Source: Enterobacter bugandensis (GTDB lineage Bacteria; Pseudomonadota; Gammaproteobacteria; Enterobacterales; Enterobacteriaceae). Taken from it: 64,000 nucleotides of DNA. The position numbers and the translations under genes are program-made. The notes beneath the pieces were generated by a model. The model did not search any database. It saw nothing but the letters and a program-made list of their open reading frames with translations, and was not told the DNA's origin. The stretch spans positions 3,782,001-3,846,000 of the forward strand of contig NZ_LT992502.1 in assembly GCF_900324475.1 (NCBI RefSeq). Reading direction: 5' to 3'. Positions 42,699-52,397 of this stretch are shown here, piece after piece (position 1 is the stretch's first letter; each line of letters begins with the position of its first letter).

Positions 42699-44945
42699 TT
42701 AGCGACCACCGCGGATCAGGCCGCCCATACCGCGCCGTTCCATAAATGCCGCCACCTGGTGACGAACCTCTGCGGCCAGCTGCGCCTCAAGGCTGCGCTC
42801 AGCCAGCTCGCGGGCATCATTGATGTCGATATGCCGCAACAAATACTTCACGCGCGCTACTGCGCGGCCGTTCATCGACAGATGGCGATACCCCAGACCA
42901 ATCAGGATCGCAACGCACATCGAGTCTCCGGCCATTTCACCGCACAGGCGGAGATCAATACCGTACTGTTCAGCCTCACGGGCAATCATCGCCAGCGCGC
43001 GAATGATCGCCGGGTGCAGGCTATCGTAGATACTGGCGACGCGGGTGTTGTTCCGGTCGACGGCCAGAATATATTGCGTCAGGTCGTTGGTACCGACAGA
43101 GATAAAATCAACGCGATTTGCCAGCTGCGGCAACATAAAGACCATAGATGGCACTTCGAGCATGACGCCGATCCGTGGTTTCGGGATCGCATAGCCAATC
43201 ATCTCTTCCACTTCACGACCAGCACGTTCGATCAGGCGCCGCGCTTCGTCGATTTCATCTATGCTGGTGACCATCGGCAGCAGGATACTGAGATTGCCCG
43301 TCGCGGCGTTGGCGCGCAGCATCGCGCGCACCTGGATCAGGAAGATCTCCGGCTGATCGAGCGTAATGCGGATCCCGCGCCAGCCCAGACACGGGTTCTC
43401 TTCGCTGATGGGCATATACGGCAGCTGTTTATCCGCCCCGACATCCAGGGTTCGCAGGGTGACAGGCTTGTCGTTGAACATCTGCAACATCCCCTGATAC
43501 TGCGCCACCTGCTCCTCTTCGGAGGGGAAACCGCTCTGCAGCATGAAGGGGATTTCAGTGCGGTATAAACCGATCCCGTCGATTCGGCTGCCAAGCTTCT
43601 CTTCGTGCTCGGGGCTTAAGCCGGCGTTGAGCATGACTTTGATCCGCTCTCCGCTTTTCAGCTGCGCGGGCAGGTTAACGTCATCTTCCGCCAGCTTGCT
43701 TAATTCATTCTCTTCGCTGATGAGACGCTGATATTCCTGGAGCAGAACCGGCTCAGGATCGACCAGCAGTTCACCGCGGTAACCATCAACCACCAGCGTG
43801 CGGCGGTGCAGCACCGAGGGCTGAATATCCGCCCCCATAACGGTGGGGATACCGAGCGCGCGCACCATAATGGCGGCATGGGAGTTCGCTGCACCATCAC
43901 GTACGACAACCCCGGCGAGTCTGTCCTGCGGCAGCTCGGCCAGCGTTGTTGCCGAAAGTTCATCGGCCACCAGCACAAACCGTTTTGGCCAGGCATTCGG
44001 CCCCTGAATGGTGTCATCGAGGTGGAACAGCAGGCGCTGTCCCAGCGCGCGGAGATCTCCCGCCCGCTCTTTCAGATAACCGTCGGTCAGTGCAGCGAAC
44101 TGCTCGGCAAATTTTTCGATGACCTTTTTAACCGCCCACTCCGCGACTGCGCCTTTATCAACCTCAGCAAAAAGCTCACGGCGCAGACGCGCGTCGGAAA
44201 GCAGGTGCGAGTAGAGGTCGAAGATGGCCGCCGTCTCTTTTTGCGCACCAGCGGCAAAGCGCTTGCTGTAGCGTCGGAACTCATTGGCCGCCTCTTCCAG
44301 CGCGGCGGTAAGACGCTCGCGCTCCAGCGCTTCATCAAGCGTAGAGGCTTCGTAGACCTGCTCCATCAATGGCAGCGTGGCGTCCATCCAGCCTTCCGCA
44401 ATCGCCACCCCTGGCGAGGCCGGAAGGGCGCGAATGCGCGTATGGCGGTACTGACCAAAGAGCGCAGCAAGCTGAGACTGAGAGAGGATCGCCGCCATCT
44501 GTGTCGCCAGCGTGACGAGGAAGGACTCTTCGCTTTCATCATACTGACGCAGCTCGCGCTGCTGGACGACCAGCACACCAAGTAGCTGACGACGCTGAAT
44601 AATCGGCACACCCAGAAACGCGCGGAAGCGTTCTTCTTTTACGGAAGGGATGTATTTAAAGCTGGGGTGTTTTTGCGCGTCGGCAAGGTTGATAGGTTCA
44701 GCCAGCCGCCCAACCAGACCGACGATACCCTCATCAAATGCGAGCGTTACGGTGCGCCCCCGCGGCTTTTTCAAACCGCGGGTCGCCATCAGGTAATAGC
44801 AGCGCCGATCGTGGTCGGCCAGATACACCGAACAGACCTCGGTCTCCATCGCAAGACAGATGTCAGTGACCAAAATATTCAGCGCCTCGTTGAGGCGCGG
44901 AGCGCTGGCCACCTTCTCGACTATTTCTCGCAAGCGGGTGAGCAT
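42699..44945 (-). CDS. ptsP: Phosphoenolpyruvate phosphotransferase EI-Ntr
   Basis: First enzyme of the nitrogen PTS (EI-Ntr to NPr to EIIA-Ntr), regulating potassium and nitrogen-related functions. 748 residues: an N-terminal GAF domain (about 1-160, binds glutamine/2-oxoglutarate in E. coli) and an EI module. Active-site H356 in RDGAANSHAAIMVRALGIPTVMG and the PEP-binding SVGTNDLTQYILAVDRN and LRLCGEMAGD motifs are intact. It starts 12 bases after rppH, so the two are co-transcribed. Confidence 0.97.
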   Translation of the reverse strand: MLTRLREIVEKVASAPRLNEALNILVTDICLAMETEVCSVYLADHDRRCYYLMATRGLKKPRGRTVTLAFDEGIVGLVGRLAEPINLADAQKHPSFKYIPSVKEERFRAFLGVPIIQRRQLLGVLVVQQRELRQYDESEESFLVTLATQMAAILSQSQLAALFGQYRHTRIRALPASPGVAIAEGWMDATLPLMEQVYEASTLDEALERERLTAALEEAANEFRRYSKRFAAGAQKETAAIFDLYSHLLSDARLRRELFAEVDKGAVAEWAVKKVIEKFAEQFAALTDGYLKERAGDLRALGQRLLFHLDDTIQGPNAWPKRFVLVADELSATTLAELPQDRLAGVVVRDGAANSHAAIMVRALGIPTVMGADIQPSVLHRRTLVVDGYRGELLVDPEPVLLQEYQRLISEENELSKLAEDDVNLPAQLKSGERIKVMLNAGLSPEHEEKLGSRIDGIGLYRTEIPFMLQSGFPSEEEQVAQYQGMLQMFNDKPVTLRTLDVGADKQLPYMPISEENPCLGWRGIRITLDQPEIFLIQVRAMLRANAATGNLSILLPMVTSIDEIDEARRLIERAGREVEEMIGYAIPKPRIGVMLEVPSMVFMLPQLANRVDFISVGTNDLTQYILAVDRNNTRVASIYDSLHPAIIRALAMIAREAEQYGIDLRLCGEMAGDSMCVAILIGLGYRHLSMNGRAVARVKYLLRHIDINDARELAERSLEAQLAAEVRHQVAAFMERRGMGGLIRGGR

Positions 44946-44957
44946 GATTTGCGTAGC

Positions 44958-45488
44958 TTAACCTCTTTTACGTCGCCAGGCAGGTGCGCTCTGCGGCTTA
45001 GGCGGGATCTCCTGAAGCTGCATCACCACACTTGCAAACTCTTTCATCACCCTACGGTAAACATCGCGCTTAAATGACACGACCTGACGAACAGGATACC
45101 AATAGCTCACCCAGCGCCAGCCATCGAACTCCGGCGTACTGCTGGTTTGCATATTGATGTCCGAATCGTTGCCCACCAACTGCAGAAGAAACCACTTCTG
45201 TTTCTGGCCGATACAAACCGGCTTTGTGTCCCAACGCACCAAACGTTTCGGTAACTTGTAACGCAACCAGTTGCGGGTCGAGGCAAGGATGCGAACATCT
45301 TTTCGGCTTAAACCGACCTCTTCAAAAAGCTCCCGGTACATCGCTTGTTCTGGGGACTCTCCCGGATTGATCCCGCCTTGCGGGAACTGCCAGGAGTGCT
45401 GACCATATCGACGGGCCCACATGACCTGGCCCTGACGATTACAAATTACTATTCCTACGTTCGGGCGGTAGCCATCGTCATCAATCAC
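44958..45488 (-). CDS. rppH: RNA 5' pyrophosphohydrolase RppH
   Basis: Nudix hydrolase that removes pyrophosphate from 5' triphosphate RNA and starts RNase E-dependent decay. 176 residues, equal to E. coli, starting with GTG. The Nudix box [23 protein letters not shown] is at residues 38-60. Heads rppH-ptsP, with a long non-coding gap upstream. Confidence 0.97.
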   Translation of the reverse strand: MIDDDGYRPNVGIVICNRQGQVMWARRYGQHSWQFPQGGINPGESPEQAMYRELFEEVGLSRKDVRILASTRNWLRYKLPKRLVRWDTKPVCIGQKQKWFLLQLVGNDSDINMQTSSTPEFDGWRWVSYWYPVRQVVSFKRDVYRRVMKEFASVVMQLQEIPPKPQSAPAWRRKRG

Positions 45489-46171
45489 CGGACTACCCCA
45501 AACTAAACCTTATATATGAATGATTGTTTCACACTACAGTGAGGCGGTAAACCACTCTCTTACAGGCCTGCAACCTAATAACATTTGAATAACTCACAAA
45601 TAAGCGCAGAGTTATAAACAGATGTGCGTTCTCAAGGGCAATTTTATTCACCTTTTCTGTGGATATAGTTGTGAAGAAGTGTCTGATTACCGATGAACAA
45701 CCTGAAATGGCCTCTGCCCTCCCATTTCTCTCCTTCAACATAAAGTCATATTTTTCATTAGTTTATATTCATATCGACAAACAAAATGCAGAATAGCGTG
45801 ACGATCGTCACAGCAGGGATCGTCGTGCTGATGAAAGATCGAACAGCGTCGGTTTTATCCACAGATTGTGCCAATAAGTTAGGCACAATTTGTCTGAAAT
45901 TTGGATTTTCGTCGCACGTCAAGGCTGTAAATTGAAACAGTAGTCAGGGTTATGCCCAGTTATCCCATTTTTCTGTGGATAACATGGTGTAAGATCCTGT
46001 TTATTGTCAGTGACCAGATTTGAACAACCCGTTTTGCGTCCCTGATGAAACCGTGAAAACTTCATAAAAAAACCTATAAATCATGCACATGGAATATTGG
46101 TACAGAAAAAGTTAAACTCTATCCACAGGGGACTGTTTCTTCGTTTATTTTTTAATCAAAAGGTTATCGTC
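45489..46171. promoter_or_regulatory. 683-bp non-coding region between rppH and mutH
   Basis: AT-rich divergent promoter region with no credible gene. It holds a 14-base perfect palindrome GTGACGATCGTCAC at 45798-45811 that matches a CRP site with one core mismatch (CGTGA-N6-TCACA, 45797-45812); perfect DnaA boxes TTATCCACA at 45855-45863 (plus) and 45974-45982 (minus); near matches at 45658-45666 and 46119-46127; and an inverted repeat ATTGTGCC / GGCACAAT at 45865-45889. No terminator-like hairpin with a T-run was seen, so I do not call an sRNA. Confidence 0.5.
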
Positions 46172-46864
46172 ATGCATCCGCTTTCACCCTTGCTCTCACC
46201 GCCTTCGAGCGAAAGCCAGTTGCTACAGCAGGCTCAGCGCCTTGCAGGCTTCTCGCTGGGCGAACTGGCGGCGATGGCAGAGCTACAGATCCCGAAGGAT
46301 CTGAAACGAGATAAGGGCTGGATCGGCATGCTTCTGGAGCTGTGGCTGGGGGCAAGCGCCGGGAGCAAGCCAGAGCAAGATTTCGCGGCCCTTGGCGTAG
46401 AGTTAAAAACTATTCCTATCGACCGCCAGGGTCGGCCCCTGGAGACTACCTTTGTCTGCGTTGCGCCCTTAACCGGCAATACCGGCGTAACGTGGGAAAC
46501 CAGCCACGTGCGCCATAAGCTGAATCGCGTGCTTTGGGTTCCGGTTGAAGGCGAACGGCAGATCCCGTTAGCTGAACGCCGCGTTGGCGCGCCGCTGCTC
46601 TGGAGCCCGGATGAAGAAGAGGAGCATCAGTTGCGCCTGGACTGGGAAGAACTGATGGACATGATTGTGCTCGGTCAGGTCGAGCGAATTACCGCCCGGC
46701 ACGGAGAAGTGTTACAGCTGCGCCCGAAAGCGGCAAACAGCAAAGCGCTTACCGAGGCGATCGGCGCGATGGGCGAACCCATACTGACGCTGCCGCGCGG
46801 TTTTTATCTCAAAAAAAATTTCACCGGCGCGCTGCTTGCTCGTCATTTCTTACTTAAAACATAG
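46172..46864 (+). CDS. mutH: DNA mismatch repair endonuclease MutH
   Basis: Nicks the unmethylated strand at hemimethylated GATC sites in methyl-directed mismatch repair. I start at [16 protein letters not shown] (230 residues), which aligns with E. coli; an in-frame start 25 codons earlier has no family support. The catalytic residues D70, E77 and K79 sit in [13 protein letters not shown]. Monocistronic, divergent from rppH across the 683-base gap. Confidence 0.97.
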   Translation: MHPLSPLLSPPSSESQLLQQAQRLAGFSLGELAAMAELQIPKDLKRDKGWIGMLLELWLGASAGSKPEQDFAALGVELKTIPIDRQGRPLETTFVCVAPLTGNTGVTWETSHVRHKLNRVLWVPVEGERQIPLAERRVGAPLLWSPDEEEEHQLRLDWEELMDMIVLGQVERITARHGEVLQLRPKAANSKALTEAIGAMGEPILTLPRGFYLKKNFTGALLARHFLLKT

Positions 46865-46992
46865 TTTTTTACTTATTTTGCGAGCTCACAAACATAATCG
46901 CCTGGTTTTTAAGATTTTACCGCTTCACCCTGTTGCTATAACGGGTTAATACTACACTATGATTTGATACGAGCCAGATGAGGACGATAACG

Positions 46993-47211
46993 ATGAAAAA
47001 ATGGGCGGTGTTAATTTCAGCAGTCGGGTTGGCGTTTGCCGTTTCGGGCTGCAGCAGTGATTACGTCATGGCGACGAAAGACGGCCGGATGATCCTGACT
47101 GACGGTAAACCTGAAGTCGACGATGATACTGGTCTGGTCAGCTACCACGACCAGGCAGGCAATAAAATGCAGATCAATCGCGACGAAGTCTCGCAAATTA
47201 TTGAGCGATAA
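46993..47211 (+). CDS. ygdR: Lipoprotein YgdR (DUF903)
   Basis: Small predicted lipoprotein, 72 residues from [12 protein letters not shown], with GAGGA upstream. Lipobox VSGC at residues 16-19. The mature SH3-like DUF903 domain has [30 protein letters not shown] and MQINRDEV. Paralogue of YgdI at 19565-19792. Function unknown. Confidence 0.94.
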   Translation: MKKWAVLISAVGLAFAVSGCSSDYVMATKDGRMILTDGKPEVDDDTGLVSYHDQAGNKMQINRDEVSQIIER

Positions 47212-47218
47212 CAGTCGG

Positions 47219-47245
47219 AGGTCAGTAGCCTACTGGCCTTTTTGA
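47219..47245 (+). terminator. ygdR terminator
   Basis: Stem AGGTCAGTAG / CTACTGGCCT followed by a T-run, eight bases after the stop. Confidence 0.8.
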
Positions 47246-47342
47246 TTTTTTTCTTCCCCTTTTGCTTTCCCTCTGCCATGTTTATATTCCTTTGTCGGGA
47301 GGTTCCTGACGCGGTCTACATGTCTATTGAAGGAAGCCGGCT

Positions 47343-48383
47343 ATGCATTATCACCGTATCCCCCACAGCGCTCTGGAGATAAGTCAACTGGGGTTGGGCA
47401 CGATGACATTTGGTGAACAAAACAGCGAAGCCGATGCCCATGCACAACTCGATTATGCCGTCAGCCAGGGGATTAACCTGATTGATGTCGCAGAGATGTA
47501 CCCTGTGCCTCCACGCCCTGAAACGCAGGGACTTACCGAAACCTACGTCGGTAACTGGCTGGCAAAACGCGGTAACCGAGAAAAGCTGGTTATCGCCTCG
47601 AAAGTGAGTGGCCCCGCGCGAAACAACGATGCCGGGATCCGCCCAAACCAAATCCTCGATCGCAAAAATATCCGCGCCGCGCTGGACGCGAGCCTGAAGC
47701 GCCTGCAAACCGACTATCTCGACCTTTACCAGGTCCACTGGCCGCAGCGTCCAACCAACTGTTTTGGCAAGCTCGGGTATAGCTGGAACGAGAGCGCCCC
47801 CGCCGTTACGCTGCTGGAAACGCTGGAGGCGCTGACCGAATGCCAGCGCGCGGGAAAAATCCGCTACATTGGCGTGTCCAACGAAACGGCCTTTGGCGTA
47901 ATGCGCTATCTGCACCTGGCGGATAAACACGATCTGCCGCGCATCGTCACCATCCAGAACCCGTACAGCCTGCTTAACCGCAGCTACGAGGTGGGGCTGG
48001 CCGAAGTGACGCAATATGAGGAAGTGGAACTGCTCGCCTATTCATGCCTCGGTTTCGGCACCCTGACGGGGAAATACCTGAACGGTGCGAAACCGGCCGG
48101 GGCGCGTAATACCCTCTTTAGCCGCTTTACCCGCTACAGCGGCGAGCAGACGCAGAAAGCCGTTGCAGCCTATGTGGATATCGCGAAGCGCCACGGCCTG
48201 GATCCGGCGCAGATGGCGCTGGCCTTCGTGCGCCGTCAGCCGTTTGTTGCCAGTACCCTGCTTGGCGCGACGACCATGGAACAGCTGAAAACTAACATTG
48301 AGAGTTTCCATCTGAACCTGAGTGAAGAGGTGTTAGCCGAGATTGAAGCGGTGCATCAGGTTTATACCTATCCTGCGCCGTAG
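47343..48383 (+). CDS. tas: NADP(H)-dependent aldo-keto reductase Tas
   Basis: Aldo-keto reductase of 346 residues, equal to E. coli Tas (suppressor of tyrosine auxotrophy; physiological substrate not firmly known). Catalytic tetrad visible: Asp and Tyr in LIDVAEMYPVP, Lys in VIASKVSGP, His in LYQVHWPQRP. NADP-binding C-terminus RRQPFVASTLLGATTMEQLKTNI. Followed by a REP and convergent with lplT. Confidence 0.96.
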   Translation: MHYHRIPHSALEISQLGLGTMTFGEQNSEADAHAQLDYAVSQGINLIDVAEMYPVPPRPETQGLTETYVGNWLAKRGNREKLVIASKVSGPARNNDAGIRPNQILDRKNIRAALDASLKRLQTDYLDLYQVHWPQRPTNCFGKLGYSWNESAPAVTLLETLEALTECQRAGKIRYIGVSNETAFGVMRYLHLADKHDLPRIVTIQNPYSLLNRSYEVGLAEVTQYEEVELLAYSCLGFGTLTGKYLNGAKPAGARNTLFSRFTRYSGEQTQKAVAAYVDIAKRHGLDPAQMALAFVRRQPFVASTLLGATTMEQLKTNIESFHLNLSEEVLAEIEAVHQVYTYPAP

Positions 48384-48394
48384 CTGATGCTTTT

Positions 48395-48422
48395 GCCGGG
48401 TAAGGCGAAGCCGCCACCCGGC
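48395..48422. repeat. REP element
   Basis: REP palindrome GCCGGGTAAGGCG...GCCACCCGGC between the convergent tas and lplT genes. Confidence 0.8.
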
Positions 48423-48428
48423 TACTTA

Positions 48429-49622
48429 TTAACGGCGACGCTGCCAGACCCACAATCCCGCAATCGCCGCCGCGAACAGCCCACCAAATCCGACGCCAAT
48501 CGCCACCACCGGGACACCCACTTTTACCGCCAGCGAGTAGAGCCCCAGCATTAACAACATGGCCAGGTTTTCACCGAGATTTTGAACCGCAATGGCATTC
48601 CCCGCCCCGACGGTCTGCTTGCCACGCTCCTGGAGTAACGCATTCAGCGGTACCACGAAGAAGCCCCCCAGAATACCAATCAGGATCAACAGAGCATAAG
48701 CGGGCAATAACGCATGTTGCAGCGAGAAAATAAGCACCACGAGGCCAATCAGGATCCCCGCTGGCATGCAGCGTGCAACCGTTTCAAGCGTCACCAGCTT
48801 CGCCGCCGCGCCCGCCCCAGCCACAATCCCGATCGCCACCATCGCATTCAGATAGGTCGGCGTCGCATTGTCCGTAATCCCCAGCGCCACGGGTACCCAC
48901 AGAACCAGCAGGAAGCGCAGCGTGACGCCCGCCCCCCAGAACATACTGGTTCCCATCAGGGAGAAGCGCGTTTCCCCGTTACGCCACAGCACGCGGCACG
49001 CGTTAAAGAAACTGCCGGTCATTGGTTTAAAGCGCCAGGACTGGCCCGGGCGAGCCACCGGCAGCTTCGGAATAAACAGGTTAGCCACGACCGCCCCACC
49101 ATACACCACTGCACACACGCCCAGGGCCGCCAGAACATGCCAGTCGGCCAGCACGCCACCCGCGACGGAGCCGAGGAGGATAGCGGCAATCGTTGACGAC
49201 TCCATCAGGCCGTTGGCTTTCACCAGTTTATCGCCCGTGGTCAGTTCTCCGAGAATGCCATACTTCGCTGGGGAGTAGGCGGCAGCACCGATGCCCACCA
49301 GCGTATAGCCAACAAACGGATTAAAACCAAAACATATACTGGCAGCGCCCAGCAGCTTGAGACCGTTGGCAAACATCATCACCCGGCCTTTCGGGAAGCT
49401 GTCCGCCACCTGCCCCACAAACGGGGCAAAGATAATGTAAGCGCCCACAAACACCATCTGCAGGATCGGCTGACTCCAGTCAGGGTAAAACTCGGCTTTC
49501 AGCAGCGCCAGCGTGGCAAACAGCAGCGCGTTATCACCGAACGCAGAGAGAAACTGCGCGGCGATGACCGCCATCATGCCTTTTGAACGCAGCGAGGTGT
49601 TAGTGTGTACTGACTCACGCAT
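48429..49622 (-). CDS. lplT: Lysophospholipid transporter LplT
   Basis: MFS-type inner-membrane flippase that brings lysophospholipids to the cytoplasmic side for reacylation by Aas. 397 residues from [15 protein letters not shown], matching E. coli; the ATG seven codons earlier is inside aas and less likely. Twelve hydrophobic segments; [21 protein letters not shown] in segment 1. It overlaps the end of aas by eight bases, so the transporter and acyltransferase are co-translated. Confidence 0.96.
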   Translation of the reverse strand: MRESVHTNTSLRSKGMMAVIAAQFLSAFGDNALLFATLALLKAEFYPDWSQPILQMVFVGAYIIFAPFVGQVADSFPKGRVMMFANGLKLLGAASICFGFNPFVGYTLVGIGAAAYSPAKYGILGELTTGDKLVKANGLMESSTIAAILLGSVAGGVLADWHVLAALGVCAVVYGGAVVANLFIPKLPVARPGQSWRFKPMTGSFFNACRVLWRNGETRFSLMGTSMFWGAGVTLRFLLVLWVPVALGITDNATPTYLNAMVAIGIVAGAGAAAKLVTLETVARCMPAGILIGLVVLIFSLQHALLPAYALLILIGILGGFFVVPLNALLQERGKQTVGAGNAIAVQNLGENLAMLLMLGLYSLAVKVGVPVVAIGVGFGGLFAAAIAGLWVWQRRR

Positions 49623-51774
49623 TTTGCTGTTCCGCCTCTTCAACCATACCTTTCAGGGTCACGAAATCGGGCTTGCCGCTACCCAGCACCGGAAGCTGCT
49701 TCAGGTAGCGAATATCGCGCGGCACGGCCAGTTCAGGAATACCGTGTTCACGCGCATAGCTCAGTAACCTGTCGCGCTTAAGCTCAGCATCAGTGGTAAA
49801 CAGCACCAGCGCCTCGCCTTTGCTGGCATCGCTCTTCACGACCGTGGCGTGCATCTTCTCGGCGGACACGGCCGTCGCCAGTTGTTCAACCATTTCCAGA
49901 GAGACCATCTCACCGGCGATTTTGGCGAAGCGTTTTGCGCGCCCCTGAATCTGTACAAAGCCTTGCTCATCGAAACGAACGATGTCACCGGTGTCGTACC
50001 AGCCGGTTTCAATCTCGCCGTTGACGTTTTCCGCCGTTGGCGCTTCCAGCACGCCCGGGTTTTCCACGCGCAGGTAACCGTTCATCACGTTCGGCCCTTT
50101 CAGCTGCAGGCGGCCACCGTCCTCAATGCCCGGCACCGCCAGCAAGCGCGCATCCATCCCCGGCAGAATTCGCCCCACCGTACCCGGTTTCGCCGCCATC
50201 GGCACGTTAATCGAGACCACGGGCGCACACTCGGTAACGCCATAACCTTCAAGAATGCGCAGGCCAAACTTGTCCTGCCAGATCTGACGCGTGCTCTCCT
50301 GCAGCTTTTCCGCACCGGCCACCACGTACCGAACGCGGAAGAAATCATACGGATTGGCGAAACGGGCATAGTTACCCAGGAAGGTTGAGGTCCCGAACAG
50401 GACGGTGCAGTTACGGTCATACACCAGCTCCGGCACGATGCGGTAGTGCAGCGGGCTGGGATAGAGGAACACCTCGGCACCGGTCAGCAGCGGCGTGAAC
50501 AGCCCCACCGTCAGGCCAAAGGAGTGGAACAGCGGCAGCGCCGACATAAAGCGGTCATTCGCGGTAAAGTCGGCGATGCTTTTAATCTGCTCAACGTTCG
50601 CCAGAATACTCTTGTGGCTGTGGACGACGCCTTTCGGGTTACCCTCCGAACCCGACGTGAAAAGGATAATCGCGTCATCTTCCGGCTGCTGTTTGACCTG
50701 AGCCAGATGCGGCACCAGCAGATGCGCAAAAATCCACAGCTTGTCGCCGGTGGTCACGTCCGCTTTTAGATCTTCCAGGAAGACCCAGCGTACCTGGGTC
50801 AGCTGTTCCGGCAGATGCCACAGCTTGCCTTTGTCCAGAAACTGTCGGGAGGTAAAGATGGTATTGATTTGGGCGGCGGTAATGGCGCTGGTCAGCCCTT
50901 TCACGCCCGCCGTGTAGTTCATCATCGCCGGTATACGGCCACGGGAAACCGCACCAAAAATCACCGCCGCGCTGATGCCCGCGTTTGGCAGCATCAGGCC
51001 GATCTTTTCGCCCTTTTTGCTGTACTTCTCAAGAATGCGGCCCACGAACAGCGTCTTGGTCAGCAGTTTACGATAGGTATCAGGGGTAAAGTTGATGTCT
51101 TCAATGCAGTTTTTCTTCGCGCCGTAGCGGTACTGCGCCGAAAGCAGGGATTCATACAGCGTTTCGCGCGGACGAACGGCCATGCGCGCTTCCATCATAA
51201 TCTGGTGCAGCATTTCCCCGGCGATTTTACGGCGATCGCGGGCACGCGGCGCTTCCGGCATCGGTAACGACGTTGGCGGCAGAATATGCAGGGTGATTTT
51301 GGGGAACAGACGCTGCTTCACCAGCCCCTTAAGGCGGCTGAAATGGGTCAACTCCGCGCCTTCAATGCGCAGCGGCACCACGGTCGCGTTTGATTTCGCC
51401 GCGACAAACCCCGCGCCGTCGTAGATTTTCATCAGCGAACCGGTCACTGAAATGCGCCCTTCCGGGAAAATGACCACCGGACGCCCCTGCTCTACCAGAC
51501 GTACCAGGTGTTTAATCATCATCGGCTTTGTCGGGTCAAGCGGTACGAAATCGATCAGTGGGGTGAGCCAGCGCATATACCACTGCTGGCTGATGGAGGT
51601 ATAGACCGCAAACACCGGACGCACGGGCAGAAACAGCGCAAGCAGGATGCCGTCTATAAAGGAAACATGATTGGGTGTGATAAGAACGCGCTCGCCACGA
51701 AGCGCCTGGGCATCGCCAGTGACGCGGATGCGAAAAAGAATACGGAACAGTGTACGGAAAAACCCAAATAGCAT
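49615..51774 (-). CDS. aas: Bifunctional acyl-ACP--phospholipid O-acyltransferase / acyl-ACP synthetase
   Basis: Membrane enzyme that reacylates 2-acyl-lysophosphatidylethanolamine using acyl-ACP it makes itself. 719 residues from [10 protein letters not shown], equal to E. coli, with GGGAG upstream; the frame is open further upstream through omrA but that reading is not coding. N-terminal PlsC-like domain with HX4D motif (H36, D41 in NHVSFIDG), then an adenylate-forming domain with [19 protein letters not shown] and [10 protein letters not shown]. Pairs functionally with lplT. Confidence 0.97.
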   Translation of the reverse strand: MLFGFFRTLFRILFRIRVTGDAQALRGERVLITPNHVSFIDGILLALFLPVRPVFAVYTSISQQWYMRWLTPLIDFVPLDPTKPMMIKHLVRLVEQGRPVVIFPEGRISVTGSLMKIYDGAGFVAAKSNATVVPLRIEGAELTHFSRLKGLVKQRLFPKITLHILPPTSLPMPEAPRARDRRKIAGEMLHQIMMEARMAVRPRETLYESLLSAQYRYGAKKNCIEDINFTPDTYRKLLTKTLFVGRILEKYSKKGEKIGLMLPNAGISAAVIFGAVSRGRIPAMMNYTAGVKGLTSAITAAQINTIFTSRQFLDKGKLWHLPEQLTQVRWVFLEDLKADVTTGDKLWIFAHLLVPHLAQVKQQPEDDAIILFTSGSEGNPKGVVHSHKSILANVEQIKSIADFTANDRFMSALPLFHSFGLTVGLFTPLLTGAEVFLYPSPLHYRIVPELVYDRNCTVLFGTSTFLGNYARFANPYDFFRVRYVVAGAEKLQESTRQIWQDKFGLRILEGYGVTECAPVVSINVPMAAKPGTVGRILPGMDARLLAVPGIEDGGRLQLKGPNVMNGYLRVENPGVLEAPTAENVNGEIETGWYDTGDIVRFDEQGFVQIQGRAKRFAKIAGEMVSLEMVEQLATAVSAEKMHATVVKSDASKGEALVLFTTDAELKRDRLLSYAREHGIPELAVPRDIRYLKQLPVLGSGKPDFVTLKGMVEEAEQQNA

Positions 51775-51869
51775 CTCAACTCCCTTTGCCAGACAGTGTG
51801 GTGGGTTGACAGTAAATGGTGGCAGATTACACGAGAAGTGATATGGGAGCGACAGCAAAAATGGAGGCG

Positions 51870-51955
51870 AAAAAAAACCTGCGCATCCGCGCAGGCTGGT
51901 GCAAGAGATGAGTACGAAACCGTACCAAGAATTCTCACCAATCAATACCTCTGGG
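51870..51955 (-). ncRNA. omrA: OmrA small RNA
   Basis: About 86-nt Hfq-binding sRNA, repressing outer-membrane protein mRNAs such as tonB-dependent receptors and ompT in E. coli, under OmpR control. On the minus strand it starts CCCAGAGGTATTGATTGGTG, the conserved seed, and ends in the terminator CCTGCGCGGATGCGCAGG plus eight T. It lies between aas and galR next to its twin omrB, the E. coli arrangement. Confidence 0.96.
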
Positions 51956-52071
51956 ATCTTGATTGTGGCTGTTGACCCTGCGCTTCGCCAGCAGGAAAAC
52001 GCAAGGGAATGAGCCGAAATGCAACCAGGTGTGAATATTCTCTTTTGCTGTTACAGGTTGAACTGTCAGGC

Positions 52072-52153
52072 AAAAAAAACCTGCGTAAGAACGCAGGCTG
52101 GTGTAAGTCGTGTTAATCAACCGGAGTTGATTCCACCTATCAATACCTCTGGG
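52072..52153 (-). ncRNA. omrB: OmrB small RNA
   Basis: About 82-nt twin of OmrA. It starts CCCAGAGGTATTGATAGGTG (one base different in the first 20), has a distinct middle (CAACTCCGGTTGATTAACAC) and the terminator CCTGCGTTCTTACGCAGG plus eight T. The shared 5' seed predicts overlapping targets; the differing middle gives room for specificity. Confidence 0.96.
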
Positions 52154-52363
52154 ATCTCGACTCTACCAACCTCTTTAACGTCATCGCCACCGGACAATCG
52201 CAACAGCCTGAGGCAAAGTGTAACTAAAGGTTCAGAATGACATTCTTCTGACATGACCAGGCGTGTAACGATTACACTACCAGGGTTGGTCTGCGTCACG
52301 TTTGTGGCGCGCGGAAACCGGCTTCCCTTGAATGGACGTCACTTTTCCGCAACACTATTCAGT

Positions 52364-52379
52364 GTGTAAACGCTTACCC
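52364..52379 (+). promoter_or_regulatory. GalR-type operator upstream of galR
   Basis: GTGTAAACGCTTACCC matches the 16-base gal operator palindrome (GTGnAAnC-GnTTnCAC) at all but one conserved position. It lies 18 bases before the galR ATG, suggesting autoregulation by GalR/GalS. Confidence 0.7.
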
Positions 52380-52397
52380 CAAATAAGAAGGTTATAA

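Noticed and set aside
45529..45741. 70-residue minus-strand frame in the rppH-mutH gap
   Set aside because: No family resemblance and AT-rich non-coding composition; overlaps likely promoter DNA.
51775..51945. N-terminal extension of Aas by 57 codons
   Set aside because: The extension runs antisense-free through the omrA gene and its terminator; the family start and a good ribosome site are at 51774.
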